Below, in pieces: positions 17,871 to 26,284 of a DNA stretch of 64,000 nt. Numbering within the stretch: position 1 is the stretch's first letter; every line of letters starts with the position of its first letter. This DNA comes from DASXKD01 sp963707905 (GTDB lineage: Bacteria > Actinomycetota > Actinomycetes > Streptosporangiales > Streptosporangiaceae): positions 1 to 64,000 of the forward strand of contig CAVPSA010000047.1 in the NCBI GenBank assembly GCA_963707905.1, written 5' to 3'. The notes below the pieces were generated by a model that was given only the letters and a program-made list of their open reading frames with translations, searched no databases and was not told where the DNA came from. The position numbers and the translations under genes are program-made.

Positions 17871-19124
17871 CTACTTGCTGGCTGTCGTGGATTCGATGAG
17901 GGTCCGTGAATAGGTGCGGGAGGCGTAGTACCCGGTGGCCGTGCACGCGGTCGCTGAGGTGCAGGACACGCCGGTGAGGTAGCTGGCGTTCCCGCGGTTG
18001 GGGCTGGGCACTATTGACCAGCGGGTGCCGTTCCAGGACTCGATCAGGGTTGGGGACCGGCCATTGGTGTCGGAGTAGCCGACGGCCGTGCACGCGGCCG
18101 CCGAGACGCACGACACGCTGCTGAGGTCTCTGTCCGCTCTGCGGTCGGCGCTGGGCATTATCGACCAGGCGGTGCCGTTCCACGACTCGATCAGGGCCCT
18201 TTCCGGCCCGTCCGGGCCGCCCCAGGTGTAGTAGCCGGTCGCGGTGCACGCCGCCGCCGAGGTGCAGGACACGTCCTGCAGGTAGCTGTCGGACCCGCGG
18301 CTGGGGCTGGGCATTATCGACCAGGCGGTGCCGTTCCACGACTCGATCAGGGTCCGTCCCGGGCCGTGAAAGCGGGTGAAGTAGTAGCCGATGGCGGTGC
18401 ACGCGGTCGCCGAGGTGCAGGACACGCCCCGCAGGTCGGGGATGCTGCCTGCGGTTCCCGGGTTGGGGCTGGGCACTATCGACCAGGCGGTGCCGTTCCA
18501 CGACTCGATCAGGGTCCCGAGGTGGCCGCTGCCGGTGGCGTAATAGCCCGCCGCCGTGCACCTTCGCGCGGCGGTGCAGGACACGCTGTGCAGGTCGCTG
18601 CCGGATCCGCGGCTGGGGCTGGGCACCACCGACCAGGCGGTGCCGTTCCACGATTCGGCCAGGGTCCTGTACGGGTTGCCGCTAGTGACGTCCGCGCCGA
18701 CGGCCGTGCACGCGGTGGCCAAGACACACGACACGCTCTCCAGAACGTCGTCGCCGGGCCCCGGGCTGGGGCTGGGCACCACCGACCAGTGGGCGCCGTT
18801 CCACGATTCGATCAGGGTCCTGTCCGTCCCGCCCTTGGCCGCGTAGCCGCCGACGGCCGTGCACACGGCCGCCGAGACGCACGACACGCCATCGAGGCCG
18901 TCGCCGAAGGCCCCGCCGTCAGGGCTGGGCACCACCGACCAGGCCACGGTCTGTGCGCTCGCCGGCGCCGCGGCGCCCAGCAATACCAGCCCGGCCAGCA
19001 CGGCACCACCCCGCAGCTTGCCGCCCGCGCGCAGAAAGCGCCGACCACGCCGTCTTCCGCAGGACCTTCCCGCCGCGCCGGTGAGCCCAGTCGCCAGGAC
19101 TGCCGCTAGCCGCATCAGTGTCAT
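17871..19124 (-). CDS. Exported seven-repeat protein, probable beta-propeller
   Basis: 417 residues from the ATG at 19124, six bases after GGGGG; an upstream in-frame ATG lies on top of the ribosome site. After a signal/anchor region ending in APASAQ there are seven repeats of about 50 residues with the consensus W-S-(V/I)-(V/M)-P-S-P ... VSC-x2-A-x2-C-T-A-x-G ... TLIESWNGTA. Each repeat holds two Cys (VSC and ACT), suggesting a disulfide per blade outside the cell. Seven near-identical units with alternating strand pattern fit a seven-bladed propeller. The repeat DNA is also conserved (the block encoding ESWNGTAWS recurs), so unequal recombination is possible. Ligand unknown. Confidence 0.8.
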   Translation of the reverse strand: MTLMRLAAVLATGLTGAAGRSCGRRRGRRFLRAGGKLRGGAVLAGLVLLGAAAPASAQTVAWSVVPSPDGGAFGDGLDGVSCVSAAVCTAVGGYAAKGGTDRTLIESWNGAHWSVVPSPSPGPGDDVLESVSCVLATACTAVGADVTSGNPYRTLAESWNGTAWSVVPSPSRGSGSDLHSVSCTAARRCTAAGYYATGSGHLGTLIESWNGTAWSIVPSPNPGTAGSIPDLRGVSCTSATACTAIGYYFTRFHGPGRTLIESWNGTAWSIMPSPSRGSDSYLQDVSCTSAAACTATGYYTWGGPDGPERALIESWNGTAWSIMPSADRRADRDLSSVSCVSAAACTAVGYSDTNGRSPTLIESWNGTRWSIVPSPNRGNASYLTGVSCTSATACTATGYYASRTYSRTLIESTTASK

Positions 19125-19475
19125 CGCCATCCCCCGCGCTGTTCGGATACCAAGTAGCCACGGAACTCGCCGCCCCACCTGAAGCGGACTCTACTGGGCA
19201 GAACGACGTAGGGGAACGCGGAAACCGCCGCTCGCTGACCCGCGCAACTTCTCCTGTTTCCTCCGCTACCAGAAGCTGGACGATGACAGGCCGAAGAAGA
19301 CGGCTGGCCGTCGCACCACGGCGCCAACGGACAGAACCCGCTGGATCAATAGTCTTGCCCGAGGACGGCGCGGGCGCGCCAGGTGACCTTGCCTTTACGC
19401 TTGCCTACACGCACCTCGCGGCCATGAGCGGATGTTCCCGGACGGCATCGGTGCCCTGTGATTTTCCGGAGTCGG
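19125..19475. other. Intergenic region, probable promoter of the propeller gene
   Basis: No coding frame is supported. It separates two minus-strand genes and should contain the promoter of the seven-repeat protein. I see no strong palindrome. Confidence 0.4.
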
Positions 19476-19973
19476 TTAAAGGCGCAGGAGGAAGTAGTAG
19501 GAATCGTTTTGGCGGCTGGGGTGCAGGACGTACCCGGCGGCTATCTTCAGGGCGTAGTTCTCGGCGCTTGTCGCCGGGCTGCGGGAACGCATCTGGTAGC
19601 AGCCGGCGGTCCGGCACCGCCGTGCTGCGTGCTGCTGAAGCGCGGTTCCTATTCCGCGGCGGCGTCGTTGCGGATCGACTCCGAAGGCCTCGACATAGCC
19701 TTCCAGGAGCGGTTCGTCATTGTGCATTACCGCGGGCCTGCCCTCCTCGGCGCCGATCACCTGGATCAGGTAGCGCAGGAAGCCGGCACACAGGGTGCCG
19801 TCGAAGGCGGCGAGCACGTGAGATTCCAGCGCATGCGGGATGCGGGAAGCGAGATAGCGGTCCTGGGCCAGCACGCGGGCCGCCAGGATGAGCACCTGCT
19901 CGAAGTGCGCTGTCCCAGGCTGGACCTCTAGCACTTGTACCTGCCGTCCAGGCTCGTCAGCACGGTCATCCAT
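19476..19973 (-). CDS. GNAT-family N-acetyltransferase
   Basis: 165 residues taking the ATG at 19973. The acetyl-CoA-binding motif A is clear: VEAFGVDPQRRRRGIGTALQQHA, with the R-x-x-G-I-G-T phosphate loop. Preceding strands (HVLAAFDGTLCAGFLRYLI) and the terminal KIAAGYVLHPSR block complete the fold. A longer in-frame N-terminus (to 20111) is basic and unlike the family. Substrate unknown. Confidence 0.78.
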   Translation of the reverse strand: MDDRADEPGRQVQVLEVQPGTAHFEQVLILAARVLAQDRYLASRIPHALESHVLAAFDGTLCAGFLRYLIQVIGAEEGRPAVMHNDEPLLEGYVEAFGVDPQRRRRGIGTALQQHAARRCRTAGCYQMRSRSPATSAENYALKIAAGYVLHPSRQNDSYYFLLRL

Positions 19974-20155
19974 CCGCCCATCATGCCGCCGGTCGGCAGG
20001 GGCTTGCGGCCTGACACCGTCAGAAAGCCAGGCAACCCGAGGTGGTGATTCGGCCACGCGACTCGCGGCAGAAGCGGACAAGCGCGCCAAGCGCGGCCGA
20101 TGCATAGACATACGGCCCGAACGCCTGTTTGCCCGCCGGTGCTCCGAATTGCCAA

Positions 20156-21631
20156 CTGTTACGGCAGCGGTAGTTCGTGATCGTGGGGTCGTTGGCGCAG
20201 GTCAGGAGGATGCCTGCGGAGTGGTGCGGCTGCCGCGATCATGATGGGTTGTGAGACTCGATCAAGATGCGGCAGCCGCTGCTGCCACGGTAACGGATGA
20301 TGCCCGGTCCGCGTTGCTGGCGGACCTGCTGGGCCAGGTGGCGGGGTGTTTTCCCCGGCGGGAGACCCGGCAGTCCTGCGGCCAGATGGTCAGCGGGCTG
20401 CTGATGGAGCTGGAAGATCACAACTGCTGGACGATCGCCGAGGCGGCCGGGCATCGCGGGCCGCACCGGCTGCAGCATCTGCTGTCGCGTGCGGTCTGGG
20501 ATGACCAGCAGGTGCTGGACACCGCGGCGGCCTGGGCGGCCGGTCACCTCGATGACGGAGACGCGGTGCTGATCGTGGATGAGACCGCCGATGAGAAGTC
20601 CTCCACGGACGCGGCTGGGGCGGCCCGCCAATACAGCGGCACCGTGGGCGGTATCGCGCTGTGCCAGGTGGCGGTCACCTTGACCTATGCCACCAGCCTG
20701 GGGCATGCGCTGATCGGCCGGGCGTTGTACCTGCCCGGGGCGTGCGCCGCCGATGAAGAGCACCGTGAGCTGGCCGGCATCCCGGAGGAGGTGCTGTTCG
20801 CCACCAAGCCGCAGTTAGCTGACGGGCTGCTGGACCGCGCGCACGCGCGCGGGATCCGCGCCGCTTTTGTGGCCGGCGATGAAGTGTATGGCGGCCGTGA
20901 GCTGCGCCGCGGCATCCGCCAGCGCCAGATGGGCTATGTCATGGCGGTCCGCGCCAACCACACCGTGACGGCCGGGGCGGGCCGCACCATGACCGCGGCC
21001 GAAGCTGTCCGCATGGTTCCCGCCCGCGCCTGGCACCGGATGCGCACCGGCGCGGGGACCAAGGGCACCCGGCACTACGACTGGGCGATGCTGGAGGTGA
21101 CCAGCGACGACACTCCCGACCAGCACAGCGGCGGGCACAGCATCCTGCTGGCCCGGCGGCACCGCTACACCGGCAAGCTGTCGTTCTACCGGTGCTGGAC
21201 ACCCCGGCCGGTCCCGCTGGCCCAGCTGATCGCCATCGCCGTGACCAGGTGGCGGATCGAGGAAGATCACCAGCTCGCCAAGCAGGCCACCGGCCTGGAC
21301 GCCGGACAGGTCATCCGCTGGACGTCCTGGCACCGCTGGACCGCGATCTGCCTGCTCGCCTACATCTACCTCGCCGTCACCGCCGCCGTGCAACGCCAGC
21401 ACGACAGCGGCTCAAGCCTGGACGACGGACTGATCCCGATCACCGTTCCAGAGCTGCTGCGGCTCCTGCGCGACACCGTCATCCCCCCACCCCGGCGAGA
21501 CCGGGCCCACCGGCTGCACTGGTCCACCTGGCGACGACGCCACCAGCACCGCGCCCGCCAAGCCCATCAACGCTGGCACCATTACGCCGAGACAACACCA
21601 TGATCACAACGAACTACAGCTGCCGTAACTG
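20156..21631 (+). mobile_element. IS701-family insertion sequence with terminal inverted repeats
   Basis: The left end CTGTTACGGCAGCGGTAGTTCG (20156-20177, then TGATC) is matched in reverse at the right end (complement of 21601-21631), reading CAGTTACGGCAGCTGTAGTTCG, then TTGTGATC. The arms differ at two positions plus a 3-base gap. They enclose a single full-length transposase gene and give an element of about 1.48 kb. The flanking bases (CCAA left, TGCT right) do not form a target-site duplication, so the insertion may be old, rearranged, or its edge may be shifted by a few bases. Confidence 0.8.
20251..21603 (+). CDS. IS701-family DDE transposase
   Basis: 450 residues from GTG. The family blocks are present: DGDAVLIVDETADEKSS with the first catalytic Asp, a second Asp region FVAGDEVYGG, the Arg-rich basic core, and the RWRIEEDHQLAKQATGLD block carrying the catalytic Glu. 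Length and order match intact IS701/IS4-like transposases. No frameshift is seen, so the element may still be active. Confidence 0.9.
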   Translation: MRLDQDAAAAAATVTDDARSALLADLLGQVAGCFPRRETRQSCGQMVSGLLMELEDHNCWTIAEAAGHRGPHRLQHLLSRAVWDDQQVLDTAAAWAAGHLDDGDAVLIVDETADEKSSTDAAGAARQYSGTVGGIALCQVAVTLTYATSLGHALIGRALYLPGACAADEEHRELAGIPEEVLFATKPQLADGLLDRAHARGIRAAFVAGDEVYGGRELRRGIRQRQMGYVMAVRANHTVTAGAGRTMTAAEAVRMVPARAWHRMRTGAGTKGTRHYDWAMLEVTSDDTPDQHSGGHSILLARRHRYTGKLSFYRCWTPRPVPLAQLIAIAVTRWRIEEDHQLAKQATGLDAGQVIRWTSWHRWTAICLLAYIYLAVTAAVQRQHDSGSSLDDGLIPITVPELLRLLRDTVIPPPRRDRAHRLHWSTWRRRHQHRARQAHQRWHHYAETTP

Positions 21632-21818
21632 TGCTGACAGTCCTTGATAACCACATGCGTCCAAAGGACGGAGCACGTGGGCTCGTGAAATCCCTGGCTC
21701 CGGCCCGCCAGTCGGGTAACCGTTACACCCAAATCCTGAAATCAAGATTTCACTACGCGGCTACTTATGTCTTTTCAGAGCGCCTGGACAGGCGCGGGCT
21801 CGGGTGAGGTGCCGGCAG

Positions 21819-22586
21819 CTATTGACCGCAACGGCACGTCGCGCCTGCAGCGGCAAAGTACGCCTGCCAGAACCGCTGCATGCCCGCAAGCGAGGCTGGG
21901 CTGTTCGAAAACGCACCGGCGCCCATTCCAGACACCGTTACCGTGCCATGCGTTAGCCCCGAGGGAATAAGGTCTGCGCGCTTTACCTGGGCAAGAAGGA
22001 GCCGGTTCGTCGAGGCGTCGAACCGGCGATGGTAGAAATCCCAGCTACCCTGATCCTCCATCATGTCAGATAGGACATAGACGTGGCTACCCCGATGACC
22101 GCCCGCGACGGAGCCCGCGTACATGAATGCACCAAACAGGTCGCTGCCATGGGATTGCGTCAAATGTGCAATGCCGCAGGAGAGCAAGGTCTTCAGCCCT
22201 CTCGCCAGGTCATCCCGGTGGGTGCTCTCTACGACTTGATCATGGATAGGGTTACCGTTTGTTTTGGCTGCAGCCAAATGCCATCTCTGGCAGGTTCCAG
22301 CCTGGGAGTTTCTGGTGATGAGCCCGGCATCTATCGGCCGTCGGGTGCATCCGTCCGCCACCTGCCTTACGAACGGCAAGAACCAGGAGAGCTTGACCAG
22401 CCCCGAGTGCCGGACACTACCTGTGACATCCATCTCAGCCACACAGATGCCCACGGCGGCCCGGGGTACGCCGAGCAGGGAATTGAAGGCGGCGCAGGCG
22501 GTGAGCGATGTCATCGCCATAATGAGGGCGCTCATGCCGGTCATCGCCTGAGACCACCGCGATCTGGCTGGAGGTAGCGTTCGCAT
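21819..22586 (-). CDS. vWA-like lipoprotein
   Basis: 255 residues from the ATG at 22586, one base after the stop of the upstream membrane-protein gene. A basic N-terminus, hydrophobic stretch and the lipobox LTAC (Cys at about residue 31) mark a lipoprotein. The first strand ICVAEMDVTGSV carries D-x-T-x-S, a plausible variant of the MIDAS D-x-S-x-S; HVYVLSDMMED gives a later Asp strand. The fold is thus like von Willebrand A domains exported and anchored at the membrane surface. It is the third gene of a coupled trio (23801, 22588, 21819). Confidence 0.65.
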   Translation of the reverse strand: MRTLPPARSRWSQAMTGMSALIMAMTSLTACAAFNSLLGVPRAAVGICVAEMDVTGSVRHSGLVKLSWFLPFVRQVADGCTRRPIDAGLITRNSQAGTCQRWHLAAAKTNGNPIHDQVVESTHRDDLARGLKTLLSCGIAHLTQSHGSDLFGAFMYAGSVAGGHRGSHVYVLSDMMEDQGSWDFYHRRFDASTNRLLLAQVKRADLIPSGLTHGTVTVSGMGAGAFSNSPASLAGMQRFWQAYFAAAGATCRCGQ

Positions 22587-22587
22587 C

Positions 22588-23826
22588 TTACCTATCCTTA
22601 AGCGTAACTTGAGACGGCGCTTGACCGTTATGGGATAGTGGCTTCGCAATGGGATGATCCTGCCGCTTCACCCAGTGCGGAAGCGGAATCTGTGGCATTT
22701 GTGCTGCATACAGGGCAGCCCGGGTATCCTCGTCGGCCAGTGCGGCCACCTCGCCGAGGTACTGGCTCATGGCCGCCGAGCCGGCGGCCTGCAGTGAACG
22801 GGCAGCGGCGAGCCAGGAGGCCTGGTATGGTCCGAACGAGGCCGCGGTAATGGTGCTGTCGATGTTCCGCTCGATGGCTATCGTGCGGTACTCAGCCGCG
22901 TCAGCCAGCGACTTCGCAGCCGCCCGGGACGCCCTGCGGTACGCCCCTGTCAAAGGATCGTGAAGGACATAGCCTTCGGTTGCGCCCAGGCCCACCACAA
23001 CGCGGCCGAGATTCTGAAAGAGCTGTGTTGTCAGGCTTCGCGATACCGTGAGGGCTTTGAGCGCCTTATGGTGCTGCGTAAGCAGCTTTAGCTGCGCCGC
23101 GATGATGTCGCCGCGGATCGGTGCTAGCCGGGCCTGCACAAGCAGGAGGGCGGCGATCAAGGATGCGGCGACGCCGCTAATAACGATCCGCTGCCAGCGT
23201 GATGCATGATTAGCATAACTAGCGAGCCAGCCGCCAAATATCGAGCCAAGCGTCAGTAGCGTGCCCAGCGCTATTTGCGTGAGGGCCCTCTCAATGCCCT
23301 GCATGCCCATGGAGTTCGCGACTGGGTAAGCTAGCAGGATTTCGGTCAGCCCGCCAAGCGTTATGTAGACGCCAGCTACCAGCAACTTTGTCCTGCTGCC
23401 GTCGAACTCTCTCTCCGGGTGGGCGGCCAGCAAACGATTCCGGGCGGAGTGCTGTGCAGCCTGGGCGCGCGTCGCCGCGCGGAGGCGTTCGGAGTAGCGC
23501 GCGTCAGCCGAGGCGGCGCCGGCTGCCTTCTTTGCCGATGTGGCCAAGGTGACCCGAATGCCAGGATCGCGCGACTCACCCAGCTTCTCCATTTCCTCTG
23601 CAGTGGTGAACGCGATCTGGTGCAGAGCTGGCAGGTATATGTTTCCGAGCGACCAGACCGCCGACGGCCGTCGGCGGTTCTTCGCTTGCTCGTACAGGGG
23701 CCGGTCACGCTTGGCTAGCTCGCGGGCCAACTCACTGAGGGTGGCGACCGAGGCACGCGTATCCGGCATCGGTCTAGCCAGAGCAAACTCGCGCTGACGT
23801 CTACGAAATGCCATGCCGTGGACCAT
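22588..23826 (-). CDS. Membrane protein with coiled-coil flanks (middle gene of the vWA trio)
   Basis: 412 residues. The start overlaps the upstream gene by 26 bases (or 14 from the ATG at 23814). Residues 1-135 are charged and helical; about three hydrophobic segments follow (about 148-165, 180-200, 215-235). A long helical region after these ends with a Pro/Gln-rich tail. The stop TAA is one base before the vWA gene's ATG, which implies coupling. No enzyme motif is seen. The name of the family is not known to me. Confidence 0.7.
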   Translation of the reverse strand: MVHGMAFRRRQREFALARPMPDTRASVATLSELARELAKRDRPLYEQAKNRRRPSAVWSLGNIYLPALHQIAFTTAEEMEKLGESRDPGIRVTLATSAKKAAGAASADARYSERLRAATRAQAAQHSARNRLLAAHPEREFDGSRTKLLVAGVYITLGGLTEILLAYPVANSMGMQGIERALTQIALGTLLTLGSIFGGWLASYANHASRWQRIVISGVAASLIAALLLVQARLAPIRGDIIAAQLKLLTQHHKALKALTVSRSLTTQLFQNLGRVVVGLGATEGYVLHDPLTGAYRRASRAAAKSLADAAEYRTIAIERNIDSTITAASFGPYQASWLAAARSLQAAGSAAMSQYLGEVAALADEDTRAALYAAQMPQIPLPHWVKRQDHPIAKPLSHNGQAPSQVTLKDR

Positions 23827-24460
23827 CTGAGGCCGCCGATCTGGCCCGTAGCCCGGTCCGGCTGACGCCAGTCGAATATTCCGATATATATCGTGCCAAG
23901 GTAGCCAGGTAGATATCCCGACATACCGCTCCGAGCTTCCTCTCGGCTTCCTGCTGCGCTTTAGCGGCTTCTTTCTTGGCTTGGATGATTTTCGTCAGCC
24001 CAGCCGCTTCGATACTTAGCCGACGCAACTCTTCCTGCACCGCGCATCGCTGGCCCGCCAATCGTATGCTCGACCGTACGGCAGGATCGGCCAAGTCAAC
24101 CGCTTCACCGGCCATCTCCGGCGTCGCCGCCTGTCTCGGCACGTGGGGTAGCACCTCGGTCAGGGAGTTGTGATCAGGCGCGTCAACGACCACGACCTGG
24201 GCTCCCTGTTTCGGCACGTCGGGCCACATCTCTACCAGGGATCGGCGATCTGCCTCGAGTTGTGCCAGGGCGGCTTCCATTTGTTCCAGCTCACGCACCA
24301 GAATATGCTGGATGACCTCGCACCTGACGTCCGCTGCGGACTCGTATGACTTCGCCCGTGGCGAGTCCTCGTCCTGAGTCAGGCCACCACGGGCGTCGCG
24401 CCGCGCGTCCCACCATATTTGAGCGCGCCTGAAGGGCCCCGGCTGCCCACTGGTTGTCAT
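23801..24460 (-). CDS. Coiled-coil protein, first gene of the vWA trio
   Basis: 219 residues from an ATG preceded by GGGAGC. Two heptad-rich segments are visible (about 45-75, RELEQMEAALAQLEADRRSL; and 140-185, KIIQAKKEAAKAQQEAERK). No signal peptide or transmembrane segment is seen. Overlap with the next gene suggests an obligatory complex of cytosolic coiled coil, membrane protein and surface vWA-like lipoprotein. Confidence 0.7.
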   Translation of the reverse strand: MTTSGQPGPFRRAQIWWDARRDARGGLTQDEDSPRAKSYESAADVRCEVIQHILVRELEQMEAALAQLEADRRSLVEMWPDVPKQGAQVVVVDAPDHNSLTEVLPHVPRQAATPEMAGEAVDLADPAVRSSIRLAGQRCAVQEELRRLSIEAAGLTKIIQAKKEAAKAQQEAERKLGAVCRDIYLATLARYISEYSTGVSRTGLRARSAASDGPRHGIS

Positions 24461-24759
24461 GCTGGCTCCCGTGGATCATGGGTCTTTGATGTGAGGGATT
24501 CGGACAGTTTGGCAGCGCCCGGCAGAATTCACCAGAGCGTAGCCGTTTTGCGCTGAATGGTGTTAGTGCGACTATCCTAGGGGTGACGATTGGGCGTGCA
24601 CTTTTCTTCTGGTTTGAAACATCCGCGCGGGAATAACACCGGAAGGAGCTTAGCGGTGGGGTTGAAATCTGGCAACTTCGAAATACGCAGATCAGCATGT
24701 GAGCACCTAGAATAGGCCCTGATGTCCATTGTCAGCGCTGCCGCAAGCGTTCATGGCAG

Positions 24760-25085
24760 CGCCTTCCGGCGTGCTGGTACTCGTAGAGAATACCGCCGAG
24801 TCGGTCGCGTCTGCGGATGTCCGGGCTAGTTATCCGGTCAGAACCCGCGATGGGTTGCGGATAGCGCCCGTAGCGGGGTGTGGGCTTGGCCCAATGTGGG
24901 CGGTGCTCGTGGTAAACGGCTCGAACTCGCGCAGCGCGTGCAGCAGGTGGCGCTCGTTTCAGATCAAAGTGCGGTTCAGCAGCTCGCGCCGACAGGCTGC
25001 ATCCACTCTCTATCACGGAATTCATCCTCGGCATCCGGGTGCAGCTGAGTGCGTTCCGCGCCGCGTTGTCCCTCACTGACAACAC
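24760..25085 (-). pseudogene. DDE integrase/transposase remnant (C-terminal end)
   Basis: On the minus strand the pieces CRRELLNRTLI, then NERHLLHALREFE, then YHEHRPHW and DRITSPDIRRRDRLGGILYEY match the end of IS3/IS481-like integrase-core transposases. They lie in two frames, and a stop codon splits the first two pieces. The catalytic Asp regions are missing. The truncated transposase at 44634 belongs to the same broad family. Confidence 0.6.
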
Positions 25086-25250
25086 CGAATTGACCGCGTG
25101 GAGTGCCTGCTGCAGGCGATGTTGCGGCTGAGAGGGTCCAGCCCTGCTCGCTTCGGCGCTTCTGGCTCTCCGTAACCGCGTTAAGCGTTGAGATGGAGCT
25201 CGTCGTCATGGTTCACCACCTGAGAGACTGTCCGCGGGTGTACCGTCATG

Positions 25251-25288
25251 CTATCGATAGATATGCAAATTGACGCATGAGTATGCGT
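25251..25288. promoter_or_regulatory. Pair of short palindromes upstream of adenylate kinase
   Basis: CTATCGATAG (25251-25260) and ACGCAT-GAGT-ATGCGT (25273-25288) lie 12 bases apart in a locally AT-rich patch about 160 bases before the adenylate kinase start. They could be operators or an element end; no promoter hexamers in good register were found. Confidence 0.3.
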
Positions 25289-25317
25289 TGAGCAACGTCC
25301 GCTATTCGGCATGTGCG
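25283..25317 (+). repeat. Direct repeat, copy 1 (candidate attachment-site scar)
   Basis: GCAACGTCCGCTATTCGGC (25292-25310) differs by one base from the sequence at 37991-38009. Similarity extends on both sides with small gaps (ATGCG before, TGTGCG after). Confidence 0.4.
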
Positions 25318-25445
25318 AGCGTTGGGCAAGTCGGCTCGCCACGCAGATCGCCCTGTTCGGGCACAACCCAGACGACCGGGCGGCGGCTGAGTGGTGCTGT
25401 GCGGGGGACCTGGCCGGGCCATTCCCCTTATGTCAGGCTGATGAC

Positions 25446-26093
25446 ATGCGCAAATACGTGATTATGGGGATTCAGGGCAGTGGCAAGGGCACGCAGGCCA
25501 AGATGCTGGCGGCGGACCTGGACCTGGTGCACATCAGCGTGGGGGACATCTTCCGGTGGAACGTGCAGAACCATACCAAGCTGGGCGCGCAGGTGCGCCG
25601 GGTCATGGCGGCGGGAGAACTGGTCGGGGACGACCTGGTGGAGTCGGTGGTCAGGGACAGGCTCACCCAGCACGACTGGAACTTCGGCTTCATCATCGAC
25701 GGGTTCCCGCGGGACCCGCGGCAGGCCGAGTTCTTCCTGGAGAGTTACGACATCGACGGCGTCATCGAGCTTGACCTGCCAGACAGCGAGGTCCGCCGCC
25801 GGGTTCTCAACCGCAGGCTGTGCGCCGACTGCGGGATGGATTACAACCTGATCGCCAACAGCCCGACGGTCCCCGGCCGGTGCGACATGTGCGGCGGGGA
25901 GCTGATCACCCGGGAAGATGACACCGAGGAGGCGCTCGCGGTCCGGCTGCGGGATTATCACGACCAGACCAACCCCGTGCTGGCAATTTTCCGGCGCAAG
26001 GAGTACGTCTACACCGTGGACGCGCGGCCTGCGCCGGAGGTCATCCAGCGGCAGATCAGGGAGTGCCTCGGCCTGCCGCCGTACAAGGGGTAG
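25446..26093 (+). CDS. adk: Adenylate kinase, long zinc-finger form (paralog)
   Basis: 215 residues from the ATG at 25446, where the family normally begins (MRKYVIMGIQGSGKGTQ; P-loop at residues 8-17). FIIDGFPRDPRQA is the conserved AMP/Mg region. The LID carries C126-x2-C129 and C146-x2-C149, a zinc-binding tetracysteine as in Gram-positive adenylate kinases. The reaction is ATP + AMP to 2 ADP. The housekeeping actinobacterial adk lies in the ribosomal-protein operon, so this isolated copy beside transposon debris and a CHAT locus is probably an accessory paralog. No strong ribosome site is seen. Its 3' end overlaps a small convergent gene by 38 bases. Confidence 0.88.
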   Translation: MRKYVIMGIQGSGKGTQAKMLAADLDLVHISVGDIFRWNVQNHTKLGAQVRRVMAAGELVGDDLVESVVRDRLTQHDWNFGFIIDGFPRDPRQAEFFLESYDIDGVIELDLPDSEVRRRVLNRRLCADCGMDYNLIANSPTVPGRCDMCGGELITREDDTEEALAVRLRDYHDQTNPVLAIFRRKEYVYTVDARPAPEVIQRQIRECLGLPPYKG

Positions 26094-26259
26094 CGACCAG
26101 ATACGTGCAATAGCGCCATTGGGCCTGATTAGCGTCATATGGCAGGAGATTGAGGGCTCGTTCGCGGTCACCCGCAACGAGCAATTCATCGTCGTAGGGG
26201 AATTTTACCAGGCCAGCTGGTTTCACTATAAACTTTTCCCGGGGGAACGAAACGCTCAT
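26056..26259 (-). CDS. Small protein downstream of the CHAT gene
   Basis: 67 residues from an ATG five bases after AAGGAG, a strong ribosome site that decides the start 25 bases downstream of the CHAT stop. The sequence (SVSFPREKFIVKPAGLVKFP, then DDELLVAGDRERALNLLPYD) is charged and well-formed but unknown to me. It is convergent with, and slightly overlaps, the adenylate kinase gene. Position suggests that it is the last gene of the CHAT operon. Confidence 0.5.
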   Translation of the reverse strand: MSVSFPREKFIVKPAGLVKFPYDDELLVAGDRERALNLLPYDANQAQWRYCTYLVATPCTAAGRGTP

Positions 26260-26284
26260 TTCTTCTCCTTGATGATCATCGAAT

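Larger units (their letters stand above)
25086..25445. other. Region upstream of the adenylate kinase gene, no gene supported
   Basis: Apart from the palindromes and the direct repeat listed separately, no coding frame stands out. The in-frame extension of the adenylate kinase upstream of 25446 is not kinase-like. Confidence 0.4.

Noticed and set aside
17871..19124. Regular spacing of repeats considered as a CRISPR array
   Set aside because: Repeats are about 150 bases apart, encode a continuous protein and are not identical short palindromes; no cas genes are present in the window.
20149..21640. Target-site duplication of the IS701-family element
   Set aside because: CCAA on the left and TGCT on the right do not match, and shifting the border by a few bases gave no duplication.
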